A DNA stretch of 64,000 bases, taken from NCBI RefSeq assembly GCF_000342005.1, contig NZ_AOHO01000075.1:186001-250000 (forward strand), written 5' to 3'. Source of the stretch: Amycolatopsis decaplanina DSM 44594 (lineage in GTDB: Bacteria > Actinomycetota > Actinomycetes > Mycobacteriales > Pseudonocardiaceae). Of the stretch, positions 44,309 through 54,063 are shown one piece after another. Each line of letters opens with the position of its first letter. The stretch's first letter is position 1. Made by a program: the position numbers and the translations under genes. The notes beneath the pieces were generated by a model. That model was given only the letters and a program-made list of their open reading frames with translations, ran no database searches and was not told where the DNA came from.

Positions 44309-45187
44309 TCACCAACAGAATGACAGCATCGCTTCGACGAACGGGCTCCGCTCATCCCGCTCGAGCGGGCGCATCACGAACAGCGGCGAAAGCGCGACAC
44401 ACCACGCGCGGACCCGCTCGGCGTCGAATCCCGGCAGATGCGGCGCGATCGCGTCGAAGCCGTCTTCGAGCGTTCCACCGTCGCGCATCGGCAACGTCAC
44501 CCAGTCGGCCAGATCGAAGGACCGGTCGCCGACGCTCGGCCGCGGATCGATCGCGACCGCTCCCCTGCCGGGCCCGCCGTCGAGGACGTTGCCCGGATGC
44601 AGGTCGCCGTGCACGATCGCGTTCCCCGTCCCACCGGCCGCGAGAGTCAGCGCACGTAGGCGTGCGCGATCGAGGGTCTCCAGCGACAGCGTCGCTTCGG
44701 CCACCGAACCACGTAGTCCGCGCTCGGCGAGCCGGTACATGAAGACGACACGATCTTCCAGCGTCGAAAAACCCGGCGGCGGGGTCACCGCGTGGATCTG
44801 GGTCAACAGGTCGCCGACCTCGGCCCACGGGACGTTCGCCCCCGCCTCCAGCAGCTGCGTGCCGGGATCTATGCCCTCCAGCAGGATCGCCCCGTCGGCG
44901 AGTTCGCTGTCGAGCACCTGGACAACCCGCGAGCAGCCGTTCCACGCCCGCAGCGCGGCGGCCTCGGACTCGGCGATCGTCCGATCCGGGGTCAGCTTGA
45001 GGACCTTCTTGGTGCCGTCGTCTCCGACGCAGATCAGAGTCCGGCCGCTGTTGCCCGGTTTCGCGTCGACGACGGTGAGACCCCACTGCCGCGCCAACCG
45101 CGCCACGAGGGCGGGCAGTTCGCCGCACCAGGTCGTGACGTCTTCGCCGAATCGCTTGATCAGGCGCGCACGCGCCTGATCGTCCAT
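44309..45187 (-). CDS. aminoglycoside phosphotransferase-family kinase
   Basis: 292 residues from the ATG at 45187 (ATGA overlap with the gene upstream). VHGDLHPGNVL is the catalytic loop and AIDPRPSVGDRSFDLADW the metal-binding segment, most like streptomycin 6-kinase family members. Context with SCO1664-like and DUF3090 genes suggests a metabolic kinase and not necessarily drug resistance. Confidence 0.85.
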   Translation of the reverse strand: MDDQARARLIKRFGEDVTTWCGELPALVARLARQWGLTVVDAKPGNSGRTLICVGDDGTKKVLKLTPDRTIAESEAAALRAWNGCSRVVQVLDSELADGAILLEGIDPGTQLLEAGANVPWAEVGDLLTQIHAVTPPPGFSTLEDRVVFMYRLAERGLRGSVAEATLSLETLDRARLRALTLAAGGTGNAIVHGDLHPGNVLDGGPGRGAVAIDPRPSVGDRSFDLADWVTLPMRDGGTLEDGFDAIAPHLPGFDAERVRAWCVALSPLFVMRPLERDERSPFVEAMLSFCW

Positions 45188-45969
45188 CAGAACAGCGGCC
45201 ACGGGATGGCGCGCCAGTCGTCACCCGGCTCCGGGAAGACACCCTCCGCCAGCAACAGGTCGGTACGTTCGGCCAACGCGCGGATCTCGAAACCGGTGAG
45301 GTGCTCGCTGAGCGCGTCGCCGAGTTCCCCGTCCAGCAGCTCACGCAGGCCGCGTAGCTTGCCGACCTCGACTTCGGTCAGCCGCTCGCCGATCCAGCCC
45401 CAGAGCACCGTCCGCAGCTTCGGGTCGGTGTGCAGGCAGATCCCGTGGTCCACGCCGTAGACGCGACCGTCGGCGCCGGCGAGCACATGGCCGCCTTTGC
45501 GGTCGGTGTTGTTGACCACGATGTCCAGTACGGCCAGTTCCCGTATGCCCTGCCGATCCGCGTGCGCGAGCACCGCCGGCTCACCGTCGCGATCGTGCGC
45601 GTGCAGCACGACGCGCCAGTCGTCCGGCAGGCTCTCCGGGGACCGGACGTCGACCAGTTCCTCATCGGTGGTCTCGATCCACAGCTGCACCATGCCGGGC
45701 CCGAACGGCCCGTCGCGCAGCACCGTGGGCGGGATCGCGCCGAGCCCGGACGCGTCGGCGATCATCGCCGTCGCGACCTCGCGGCCGGCGAGCGTCCCGT
45801 CCGGGAAGTCCCACAGCGGCTGTTCGCCGGAAACCGGCTTGTAGACGACGTTGCCGGTGACGCCGTCGAGTTCGATCGTGCAGAAGAGCGTGACGTTGGA
45901 GGCGTCGACGAGCCTGCCTTCGACGTCGATCTTGCCGCGCGTCACCAGCTCCCGCGAAGTCTCCGCCAC
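45187..45969 (-). CDS. SCO1664-like (PI3/4-kinase-related) conserved protein
   Basis: 260 residues. NVVYKPVSGEQPLWDFPDGT, LAVLDIVVNNTDRKGGHVLA and YGVDHGICLH give the Lys, NxxD-like and DH landmarks of a small kinase fold. It is nearly always found beside DUF3090 in actinobacteria, as here (4-base gap). Function unknown. Confidence 0.8.
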   Translation of the reverse strand: MAETSRELVTRGKIDVEGRLVDASNVTLFCTIELDGVTGNVVYKPVSGEQPLWDFPDGTLAGREVATAMIADASGLGAIPPTVLRDGPFGPGMVQLWIETTDEELVDVRSPESLPDDWRVVLHAHDRDGEPAVLAHADRQGIRELAVLDIVVNNTDRKGGHVLAGADGRVYGVDHGICLHTDPKLRTVLWGWIGERLTEVEVGKLRGLRELLDGELGDALSEHLTGFEIRALAERTDLLLAEGVFPEPGDDWRAIPWPLF

Positions 45970-45973
45970 CTGG

Positions 45974-46549
45974 TCAGTCCTCGAGGACGTCGACGTCGCG
46001 CCGGTACCCGTTCTGGCGCGGGCAGATGTGGCCCGCCGGGTCGAGCGGCTCCGCGCACAGCGGGCACGGCTTGCGACCCGCGTTGACCACCCGGTCCGCT
46101 CGTTCCGCGAACGCGCGCGCGGCGCCAGGGCTCAGGAAGACGCGCACGGCGTCCGGCCCCTCTTCCGTGTCGTCCAGAACGACCGTTTCATCCACCTCGC
46201 CTTCCGTCATCGCGAGCAGTTCGATGACGACGGCGCCGCTGTCGGCGTCCCAGCCGAGCCCCATCGTGCCGACGCGGAACTCCTCCTCGACCGGAACGGT
46301 CAGGGGGTCGACGTCGAGGAGCTCGGCGGGCGCGTCGTCCGGTACGTCCGCGCCGAACCGGCTGGCGACCTCTTCCAGCAGCGAGCTGAGCCTTTCGGCC
46401 AAGACCACGACCTGCTGTTTTTCGATCGTCACACTGATCGTGCGGACGTCCTCGGACGCCTGGAGGTAGAACGTGCGGTCGCCGGGCTCACCGACGGTTC
46501 CTGCGACGAACCGGTCGGGCTGGCGGAAGACGTGGATTACGCGAGACAT
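45974..46549 (-). CDS. DUF3090 family protein
   Basis: 191 residues from the ATG at 46549. VIHVFRQPDRFVAGTVGEPG begins the family and the C-terminal CPLCAEPLDPAGHICPRQNG carries a zinc-ribbon-like CxxC...C set. First gene of a three-gene minus operon with the SCO1664-like protein and the kinase. Function unknown. Confidence 0.82.
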   Translation of the reverse strand: MSRVIHVFRQPDRFVAGTVGEPGDRTFYLQASEDVRTISVTIEKQQVVVLAERLSSLLEEVASRFGADVPDDAPAELLDVDPLTVPVEEEFRVGTMGLGWDADSGAVVIELLAMTEGEVDETVVLDDTEEGPDAVRVFLSPGAARAFAERADRVVNAGRKPCPLCAEPLDPAGHICPRQNGYRRDVDVLED

Positions 46550-46730
46550 GGCACCTTTGACCCTAGGCCACGGCCCCATGATCGGCATCCGCCGCCCCAC
46601 TGGTTCGAGGTATTTTCTCCCGGCGAGAGCCCATCAGCGCAGCCGCCGAGGGCGAACCGCTCGACAAAACCGGCCGCGCGAGCTGTGCCCCGGGCCGTCG
46701 CGGGCAAAGGGGCGCTCCTAGTCTTCGACT

Positions 46731-48671
46731 GTGGTTGAGATCGCCCCTTACGGCACCTGGACGTCTCCCCTGTCGGCCGCCGACGTCGCGGCCTCGGGAG
46801 TCAGCGCGCAATGGCTCGGAACCGCGGGAAACGAGGTCTGGTGGGCCGAAGCGAGAACCGGTGAAGGCGGCCGCGTGACCCTCGTGCGGTCCCGCGCCGA
46901 CGGCACGGTCGAGGACGTCCTCCCCGCCCCATGGAACGTCCGGAACCGGGTCCACGAGTACGGCGGACGCCCCTGGCTCGTCCTCGGCGACGTCCTCGTC
47001 TTCACCCACTGGGCGGATCAGCGCGTCTACCGCCGCGACCTGACCACCGGCGAGACGGCACCGCTGACCCCGGAACCGGCGACCCGGCACCAGATCCGCT
47101 ACAGCGATCTCCGGCCCGGCCGGGCCGGAGAAGTGTGGCTCGTACGCGAGCGCAGCACCGGCCCGCGGCGCGTCGACATCGCCCGTGACCTCATCGCGGT
47201 CCCCCTCGACGGCGGCCGGGAACGGGTTCTCACGGCCAGCCATCACTTCCTCACCGCGCCGCAGCTCTCGCCCGACGGCACGCGCGCGGCGTGGCTCGGC
47301 TGGAACCACCCCGCGATGCCTTGGGACGGCACGGAACTGTGCGTCGCCGAGCTCCGCGAGGACGGGACGTTCGGACCTCATCGAGTGCTCGCCGGCGCGG
47401 CCGACATCTCCGTCTGCCAGGTCGAATGGGAGTCGGCGGACAGCCTGCTCGCCCTGCTCGACCCGGACGGCTGGTGGAATCTGCACCGCGTCGGACTCGA
47501 CGGCGACATCACGAACCTGGCCCCGGCCGAACAGGAGATCGGCGGTGCGCAGTGGAAACTCGGCGCGCGCTGGTTCACCCCGCTCGGGGACGGCCGGTTC
47601 GCCGTCCTCGCGTCGGGCAGGCTCGCCGTCCTCGACGAGGCGACGCGGGAAGTGACCCCGGTGGCGGCCGCCGCCGACCTGACCGCATGGTCCATCAACG
47701 GTTTCGCCGTGCACCAAGGCCACATCGTCGGCGTCGCGGCGGGCCCGAAGCGCGAAGGCGCCGTCGTGAAGGTCGATCTCGAAGCCGGGACGGTGACCGA
47801 ACTCGCGTCCGCGCCCGAGCCTCCGTCGCCCGCCTACCTGTCGACGCCCGTGGAGCGGATCTTCAAGACCGACGACGGCGACCAGATCCCGGCTTTCGTC
47901 TACCTGCCCGCGAACGCCGACTTCGCCGCGCCGGACGGCGAACGGCCTCCGCTGTTCGTGTACCCGCACGGCGGGCCGACCGGCCGGGACAGCGCGGTGC
48001 TCGATTACGAGATCGCCTACTTCACCAGCCGCGGGATCGCAGTCGTCACGGTCAACTACGGTGGCTCGACCGGCTACGGACGCGCCTACCGCGAGCGGCT
48101 GCGGGAACAGTGGGGCGTCGTCGACGTCGCCGACTGCGTCACCGTCGCAGAAGCCCTCGCCGCCGAAGGCACCGTCGACGGCGACCGGCTGGCGATCCGC
48201 GGCGGCAGCGCCGGCGGGTACACCTCCGCCGCGTCGCTGACCACCACGACGACCTATCGCGCGGGCACCGTGATGTACCCGATCCTCGACCTCACCCAGT
48301 GGACCGGTGACGGCGGCGAGACGCACGACTTCGAGTCCCGCTACCTCGACGGGTTGATCGGGCCGTTGCCGGAGGCCGAGCAGCGCTACCGGGACCGGTC
48401 GCCGATCAACAACGCGGGCACCCTCGCCGGCCCCTTGCTGTTCCTGCAGGGTCTGGAGGACGAGATCTGCCCGCCGGAGCAGGCGGACCGGTTCGTGGCC
48501 GGGCTGGCGGGGCGCGGCATCGAGCACGCCTACCTGAGGTTCGAGGGCGAGCAGCACGGTTTCCGGAAAGCGGAGACGATCGTGGCCGCGCTCGAAGCGG
48601 AGTTGTCGTTCTACGGTCAGGTCTTCGGCTTCGAGACGCCCGGCGTGCCGAAGCTCCGGCTGAGCCGGTGA
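46731..48671 (+). CDS. S9-family prolyl oligopeptidase-like serine peptidase
   Basis: 646 residues, GTG start. A beta-propeller N-terminal half is followed by the alpha/beta-hydrolase domain with VYPHGGPTGRD, nucleophile motif GGSAGGY, acid LEDEICPPEQ and histidine EQHGFR. It cleaves short peptides in the cytoplasm (no signal). The stop overlaps the next GTG. Confidence 0.92.
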   Translation: MVEIAPYGTWTSPLSAADVAASGVSAQWLGTAGNEVWWAEARTGEGGRVTLVRSRADGTVEDVLPAPWNVRNRVHEYGGRPWLVLGDVLVFTHWADQRVYRRDLTTGETAPLTPEPATRHQIRYSDLRPGRAGEVWLVRERSTGPRRVDIARDLIAVPLDGGRERVLTASHHFLTAPQLSPDGTRAAWLGWNHPAMPWDGTELCVAELREDGTFGPHRVLAGAADISVCQVEWESADSLLALLDPDGWWNLHRVGLDGDITNLAPAEQEIGGAQWKLGARWFTPLGDGRFAVLASGRLAVLDEATREVTPVAAAADLTAWSINGFAVHQGHIVGVAAGPKREGAVVKVDLEAGTVTELASAPEPPSPAYLSTPVERIFKTDDGDQIPAFVYLPANADFAAPDGERPPLFVYPHGGPTGRDSAVLDYEIAYFTSRGIAVVTVNYGGSTGYGRAYRERLREQWGVVDVADCVTVAEALAAEGTVDGDRLAIRGGSAGGYTSAASLTTTTTYRAGTVMYPILDLTQWTGDGGETHDFESRYLDGLIGPLPEAEQRYRDRSPINNAGTLAGPLLFLQGLEDEICPPEQADRFVAGLAGRGIEHAYLRFEGEQHGFRKAETIVAALEAELSFYGQVFGFETPGVPKLRLSR

Positions 48672-49555
48672 GGCCACCGAAGACGCGACCGGGCGACACG
48701 ATCGCCTTGGTCGCCCCGGCGGGGCCGGTCCCGCCGAACCTCGTCGAGGAGGCGCTGCCGGTGCTCCGCGGCTGGGGCGTCGAAGTCCACGTCGGCGAAT
48801 GCGTCCGCGCGGCGCCCACCGGTTATCTGTCGGCCTCCGACGAGGCGCGGGCAGCCGAGTTCACCCGCGCCTGGCTGGACCCCGGAGTGACCTGCGTCCT
48901 CGCCGCCCGCGGCGGCTACGGCTCGCAGCGGATGCTCGACCTGGTCGACTGGGCGGCGCTGAGGGCCGCCGGACCCAAGATGTTCGCCGGGTCGAGCGAC
49001 GTCACCGCGCTGCACCGGGCGGTGAACGTCCACTTGGGACTGGAGACGCTGTTCGCTCCCCTGCCCGCGACCACCCTGTTCGACGCGGTGGCCGCGGAAC
49101 ACCTGCGACTGTCGTTGTTCGAACCGGAAAGTGTGCGGTTGATCGCCTCGCCGACGTCGTCCCCGCTGGTGTCCGGCACCGCGACCGGCACGCTCGCCGG
49201 CGGCAACCTCGCCCTGCTGGCGTCGAGTCTCGGCGCGCCGGAACAGGGTTCGGCACATCAGGCGATCGTGCTGCTGGAAGACGTCACCGAAAGCCTCTAC
49301 CGGATCGACCGGATGCTGACCCAGTTGCTGCGTTCCGGCTGGCTCGACGGAGTTCGGGGCTTCGTGCTGGGTTCGTGGAAGTCCTGCGGCGATCCCGAGT
49401 CGATCCGCGCCCTGATGCTCGACCGGCTCGGCCCGCTCGGCGTGCCGATCGCCTGGGACTTCGGCGTCGGGCACGTCCCGGCCTCGCCGACCATCCCACT
49501 CGGGGCACGGGCCACCCTCGACGCCGACGCGGGCACGCTCCTGGTTTTGCCATAA
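48668..49555 (+). CDS. S66-family LD-carboxypeptidase-like protein
   Basis: 295 residues. IALVAPAGPV, AARGGYGSQRML and the nucleophile FAGSSDVTAL fit muramoyl-tetrapeptide carboxypeptidase or microcin C7 immunity (MccF-like) serine peptidases. Coupled to the S9 gene by a GTGA overlap. A peptidoglycan-recycling role is likely; self-immunity to a peptide is possible but unproven. Confidence 0.87.
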   Translation: MRPPKTRPGDTIALVAPAGPVPPNLVEEALPVLRGWGVEVHVGECVRAAPTGYLSASDEARAAEFTRAWLDPGVTCVLAARGGYGSQRMLDLVDWAALRAAGPKMFAGSSDVTALHRAVNVHLGLETLFAPLPATTLFDAVAAEHLRLSLFEPESVRLIASPTSSPLVSGTATGTLAGGNLALLASSLGAPEQGSAHQAIVLLEDVTESLYRIDRMLTQLLRSGWLDGVRGFVLGSWKSCGDPESIRALMLDRLGPLGVPIAWDFGVGHVPASPTIPLGARATLDADAGTLLVLP

Positions 49556-49603
49556 CGGCAACGGAACTTGCGGAGCCGGCCGAACCGGAGGCATCTTGCG
49601 GTC

Positions 49604-50242
49604 ATGGATTCCACACAGCGGTTCTGGGAAGACTTCTACCGGGACAAGGACCAGGTCTGGAGCGGGAAGGCGAACCCGATCCTGGTGAACGAGGTCGCCG
49701 CGCTCACGCCGGGGACGGCACTCGACCTCGGATGCGGCGAAGGCGGCGACGCCATCTGGCTCACGCAGCAGGGCTGGCGCGTCACCGCCGTCGACATCTC
49801 GGACGTCGCGCTCAAGCGCGCCGCCGAGCACGCGACGGAGGCCGGAGTCGAAGGCATCACCTGGGAGCGTCACGACTTGGCGAAGTCGTTCCCGGAGGGA
49901 CGGTTCAACCTCGTTTCCGCGCAGTTCTTCCACTCCCCCGTCGCGGAGGACGGCGAGCGGGACAAGGCACTCCGCCGCGCCGCCGAGGCCGTCGCGCCTG
50001 GCGGCACCCTGGTGGTCGCCGGTCACGCGGGCTGGCCGACGTGGATGGACGAGCCGCCGCACAAGGACGTCCACTTCCCGACGACCGCCGAAGTCCTCGA
50101 AGCGCTGGCCTTGGCCGACGGCGAATGGACCGTGGAGCGGCAGGACCTGATCACGCACGACTTCCCGGGACCGGAGGGACAGCACGGAACGCGTTCGGAC
50201 AACGTGCTCCGCGTGCGCCGTTCGGGCCAGGACGCGACCTAG
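49604..50242 (+). CDS. SAM-dependent class I methyltransferase
   Basis: 212 residues. The SAM motif is ALDLGCGEGGDAIWL and VTAVDISDVAL follows as motif II. The N-terminus (RFWEDFYRDKDQVWSGKANP) is typical of actinobacterial ubiE/tellurite-type methyltransferases. Substrate unknown. Confidence 0.87.
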   Translation: MDSTQRFWEDFYRDKDQVWSGKANPILVNEVAALTPGTALDLGCGEGGDAIWLTQQGWRVTAVDISDVALKRAAEHATEAGVEGITWERHDLAKSFPEGRFNLVSAQFFHSPVAEDGERDKALRRAAEAVAPGGTLVVAGHAGWPTWMDEPPHKDVHFPTTAEVLEALALADGEWTVERQDLITHDFPGPEGQHGTRSDNVLRVRRSGQDAT

Positions 50243-50256
50243 GTACCGTCACGGGC

Positions 50257-50673
50257 ATGCGGATGACGCCTGCCGAAGCCCGGTCGCGGTTCGAAGGCGA
50301 GCGGATCGCGAGACTGGCGACGGCGGGTTCGGACGGCGTCCCCCATCTCGTGCCGGTGACGTTCGTTGTCGAAGGCGATTCGGTGGCGTTCGCGATCGAT
50401 CACAAGCCGAAGAGCACGACGGCGTTGCGACGGCTGAAGAACATCGCGGAGAACCCGGTGGTCAGCTTCCTGACCGACCGCTACTCCGATGACTGGAACG
50501 GGCTGTGGTGGGCTCGGGCGGACGGTGTCGCCCGGATGCTGACGGATCCCGACGAGCAGGTGCTGCCGGTGCGGCTGTTGCGGGAGAAGTATCCGCAGTA
50601 CGAGGCACAGCCTGCTCCGCATGCCGTGGTGAGCACGCTCGTTCATTCTTGGAGTGGGTGGCGCGCTTCTTGA
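50257..50673 (+). CDS. PPOX-class (pyridoxamine oxidase-like) F420-type protein
   Basis: 138 residues. ARLATAGSDGVPHLVPVTFV and DHKPKSTTALRRLKNIAENP match the Rv0121-like PPOX group of split-barrel flavin/F420 proteins. Short gap of 14 bases to the methyltransferase. Substrate unknown. Terminators follow. Confidence 0.85.
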   Translation: MRMTPAEARSRFEGERIARLATAGSDGVPHLVPVTFVVEGDSVAFAIDHKPKSTTALRRLKNIAENPVVSFLTDRYSDDWNGLWWARADGVARMLTDPDEQVLPVRLLREKYPQYEAQPAPHAVVSTLVHSWSGWRAS

Positions 50674-50682
50674 GCTTCTTTT

Positions 50683-50712
50683 GGCCTTGTTGCCGTTCAC
50701 GGCAACAAGGCC
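50683..50712 (+). terminator. intrinsic-type hairpin after the PPOX gene
   Basis: Perfect 13-base arms (GGCCTTGTTGCCG and complement) with a four-base loop, nine bases after the stop. Confidence 0.8.
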
Positions 50713-50762
50713 ATCGCCATGCCGTATAGGTCGTTATACACTTTGAATGACCTGGTCGGAGG

Positions 50763-50815
50763 TCCGTGAAGGCCCCCTTGAGGGACTCTGGGTCCCTCAA
50801 GGGGGCCTTCACGGA
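50763..50815. terminator. perfect palindrome between convergent genes
   Basis: 24-base arms that are exact reverse complements with a five-base loop; arms contain GAAGGCCCCCTTGAGGGAC. It ends four bases before the stop of the minus-strand mannosyltransferase and serves both strands. Confidence 0.78.
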
Positions 50816-50818
50816 AAG

Positions 50819-52378
50819 CTAGCGTTCAGGAGCCTCAGCGGGCAGGAACTGCTCCACCGGCTTCCCCCGCCAGGCGGCGATGATCCCGAGCGGATCCGGC
50901 CGCAGCAGCGAAGCGGCCGCGTACACGCTCGCCGCGACGACGCCGGCCATGAACCACCAGTCGTATAGGGCCTGCTCCCCCGTCGGGTAGTAGACCAGCG
51001 TCACGAAAACCGAGACCGCGACGACGACCGCGAGGTTCCTGCGGCGCCATTCGAAAGCCGACAGGACCACGAAACCCCAGGTCAGGTACCAGGGCAGCGA
51101 GGGCGGTGGGACGATCGCGCCGGCCAGCAGGACGATCGCCATCCGGTGGATCGCCGGGTTCCCGCCGTCGCGGGCGAGCCACCACTGCCGGCCGGCGAAG
51201 ACGAACAGCCCGACCATCGCGATCGCCCGGAAGACGGTGACGAACGGCGAGACCTCGACGTCGATCACCAGGTTCACCAGCGAGTAGAAGATCTCGCCGA
51301 TCCCGGTCGGGAAGTTCATCCAGTTCGCGATCAGCGTGGGCGCCTTGAGACCGGTCAGCCAGCCGAGGTTGACCGAGCCGAGCGAGAGCCACGTACCCGC
51401 GACGAACACCGGCAGGAAGATCCCGACCGACGCGGCGCCCGCGCGGAAGAAGTTGGCCACCTTCCGCTCGCTGGGCAGGTGGTTCGCCCACACCCAGACC
51501 AGGAACGGCAGCGCCCACGCCGCGGTGGGCTTGATCAGCATGCCGATGGTGACCAGGACGATCGCGACGACGTGCTTGCGCTCCAGCGCGGCCAGCACGC
51601 CGATGGTGAGGAAGCCCAGCATCAGCAGGTCGTTGTGCGGACCGCCGACGAGGTGGATCACCGTCATGGGGCTGGCGATGGCGAGCCACAACGTGATCGG
51701 CAGCTTGCCGCCGAGGTGCTTGACCAGCCGCGGCAGCGACCACAGCATCCCGGCCAGGCCGATCATCAGGACCAGCCGGGTCGCGATGACACCGGCGATC
51801 ATGTCGTTGCCGGTCACCGAGACGATCCCCTTGGCGACCAGCAGGAACAGCGGGCCGTACGGCGCGGGCGTGGTTTGCCACAGCGGATGGACGTTCTGCA
51901 CGACGTCCGGCAGCACGACCAGCTCGGCCGGGCCGTTGGCGTACGGGTCGAGCCCGTTGAGCAGCTGCGCGCCCTGCGCGAGGTAGGAGAAGACGTCGCG
52001 GGTGAACAGTGGCGGCGAAACCAGCAGCGGCGCCATCCAGCAGGCGGCGGCGATGACGATCGGGCGGCTGCCGATCCGGCCGGCGAGCGCGTAGCGGCCC
52101 AGCCGCACCCACGCCCAGATGATCAGCGCGAAGCCCGTGTAGAGCATCGCGTTGGCGAGGATGCGGCCGTGGCCGTAGCGGATCCACGACAGCGGTCCGT
52201 GTCCCAGGATCGGGTCACGGATGAGGATGCCACCGGCGCCGAGCGCCGCCAGCATCAGCAGCGTGCTGCCTATGGTTCCCATCGCGATGGTGCGGTACGG
52301 GAACCGGGAAGGCACCCGGAGCCGCTCGCCGAGGGAACCGGCCGAGGGCGTCTGCGGGGGGTCTGTCGTGGTCGCCAT
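50819..52378 (-). CDS. mptB: polyprenol-phosphomannose-dependent alpha-1,6-mannosyltransferase (MptB-like)
   Basis: 519 residues with about a dozen membrane segments. LFTRDVFSYLAQGAQLLNGL, DPYANGPAELVVLPDVVQNV and TPAPYGPLFLLVAKG are hallmark MptB segments of the GT-C fold, which extends the mannan backbone of lipomannan. It points to a mycolata-related or pseudonocardial cell envelope. No obvious regulation. Confidence 0.88.
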   Translation of the reverse strand: MATTTDPPQTPSAGSLGERLRVPSRFPYRTIAMGTIGSTLLMLAALGAGGILIRDPILGHGPLSWIRYGHGRILANAMLYTGFALIIWAWVRLGRYALAGRIGSRPIVIAAACWMAPLLVSPPLFTRDVFSYLAQGAQLLNGLDPYANGPAELVVLPDVVQNVHPLWQTTPAPYGPLFLLVAKGIVSVTGNDMIAGVIATRLVLMIGLAGMLWSLPRLVKHLGGKLPITLWLAIASPMTVIHLVGGPHNDLLMLGFLTIGVLAALERKHVVAIVLVTIGMLIKPTAAWALPFLVWVWANHLPSERKVANFFRAGAASVGIFLPVFVAGTWLSLGSVNLGWLTGLKAPTLIANWMNFPTGIGEIFYSLVNLVIDVEVSPFVTVFRAIAMVGLFVFAGRQWWLARDGGNPAIHRMAIVLLAGAIVPPPSLPWYLTWGFVVLSAFEWRRRNLAVVVAVSVFVTLVYYPTGEQALYDWWFMAGVVAASVYAAASLLRPDPLGIIAAWRGKPVEQFLPAEAPER

Positions 52379-52392
52379 TTCGAGATTGGAGG

Positions 52393-54063
52393 TTACACAC
52401 CGCGCCTGTGCGAGTGCGCGGCAATGGGTGTTTCCCGCGCGGTACCACCGGGCAACGCGGCGAGCAGCGACTTCGTGTAGTCGTGCTTCGGGTCCAGCAG
52501 GACCTCCTCCACGGTGCCGACCTCCACGAGCTTCCCGCGATACATCACGGCGACCCGGTCGGCGATGTTCCAGGCCAGTCCGAGGTCGTGGGTGATCACG
52601 AGCCCGGCGAGACCCAGTTCACGCCGCAGGCGCAGCAACAGGGCGAGGATCTCCCCTCGCACCGACGCGTCGAGCGAAGCCACCGGTTCGTCGGCCACGA
52701 GCACGCCGGGATCCAGCGCGAGCGCGCCCGCGATGACGACCCGTTGCCGCTGTCCGCCGGAGAGTTCGTGCGGGAGCCGGTCGAGGAACTTCTCCGCGGG
52801 CCGAAGTTCGGCCGCTTCGAGGGCCTTGATGACGATCTCGCGCTCGTTCGCGCCCATTCCGTGGATGCGAGGGCCTTCCGCGACGGCCTCGTACACCGTG
52901 TGGTTCGGGTTCAGCGCGCTCGTCGGGTCCTGCAGCACCAGCTGGACCTGCCGCCGGTACGCCTTCAGCCCGGCGCCGCCGAGCGGAACCGGCTTGCCGT
53001 CGTACCGCACCGCGCCCGAGTCGGGTTTCTGCAGCCCGAGCAGCGTACGGGCCAGCGTCGTCTTGCCAGAGCCGGACTGGCCGACGAGCGCGACGATCTC
53101 GTCCTTCCGCACCTGCAGGCTCACCCCGGCGACGGCGTCGATGCGCTTGCCGGTGCGGTCGCGGAAGCTGACGCGCAGATCCTCCGCTTCGAGCAACGCG
53201 GGCTGGTCAGCACTGCGTTCCGGTTCGGGCGGCAACGGCGTGCTGGTCGCGGGCGCGAACCGGGACACCGGGTCGCCGACGGTCGGGAACGCGGCCGCCA
53301 GCGCCTTGCTGTGCTCGTGGTGCGGCGCGCTCATCAGTTCCGCGCTCGGCCGTTCCTCGACGATCTCGCCGTCGTACATCACCGCGATCCGGCGGCAGGT
53401 GGCGGCGAGCACCGACAGATCGTGGCTGATCATGACCAGTCCGATCCCCTGTTCGGCGACCAGCCTGCCCAGCAGGTCGAGCACCTGGGCCTGGACGACG
53501 ACGTCGAGCGCGGTGGTCGGCTCGTCCGCGATGATCAGCCGCGGCGAGCAGGCCAGCGCCATCGCGATCATGACGCGCTGCTTTTGCCCGCCGGACAGTT
53601 CGTGCGGGTACGCCCCGGCGCGGCCGGGCGGCAGGTCGACCTGTTCGAGCAGCTCCGAAACCTTGGCCTGGATCTCGGTGTCCGACAGTGCCTTGCCGCC
53701 GGGCGGGTGCAGGCGGATCGGCTCGGCGATCTGTTCGCCGATCCGGCGGACCGGGTTGAGCGCGTGCATCGCGCCCTGGAACACGACGGAGGCCTCGGCC
53801 CAGCGCACCGCGCGCAGCCTGCCCCACTTCATGGCCGTGACGTCTTCGCCGTCCAGCAGGATCTCTCCGCTGACCTTGGCCGAACGCGGGAGCAGCCGCA
53901 GCACGCTCATCGCGACCGTCGACTTCCCCGACCCCGACTCCCCCGCCACCCCGAGGGTGTCGCCGGGTTCGAGCACGAGGTCGACTCCCCGGACGGCGGC
54001 GACCTCGCCGCTTCCGGTGGCGTAGGTGACGCCGAGGTTCTTCAGTTCCAGCAAGGGGCTCAT
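52393..54063 (-). CDS. dual-ATPase ABC transporter subunit (oligopeptide/dipeptide, fused DppD-DppF type)
   Basis: 556 residues with two nucleotide-binding domains: Walker A AGESGSGKST and GQSGSGKTT, signatures LSGGQKQRV and LSGGQRQRV, Walker B IIADEPTTAL and VADEPVASLD. It energises peptide uptake with the two permeases and binding protein encoded upstream. ATGA overlap with the DppC-type gene. Confidence 0.93.
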   Translation of the reverse strand: MSPLLELKNLGVTYATGSGEVAAVRGVDLVLEPGDTLGVAGESGSGKSTVAMSVLRLLPRSAKVSGEILLDGEDVTAMKWGRLRAVRWAEASVVFQGAMHALNPVRRIGEQIAEPIRLHPPGGKALSDTEIQAKVSELLEQVDLPPGRAGAYPHELSGGQKQRVMIAMALACSPRLIIADEPTTALDVVVQAQVLDLLGRLVAEQGIGLVMISHDLSVLAATCRRIAVMYDGEIVEERPSAELMSAPHHEHSKALAAAFPTVGDPVSRFAPATSTPLPPEPERSADQPALLEAEDLRVSFRDRTGKRIDAVAGVSLQVRKDEIVALVGQSGSGKTTLARTLLGLQKPDSGAVRYDGKPVPLGGAGLKAYRRQVQLVLQDPTSALNPNHTVYEAVAEGPRIHGMGANEREIVIKALEAAELRPAEKFLDRLPHELSGGQRQRVVIAGALALDPGVLVADEPVASLDASVRGEILALLLRLRRELGLAGLVITHDLGLAWNIADRVAVMYRGKLVEVGTVEEVLLDPKHDYTKSLLAALPGGTARETPIAAHSHRRGV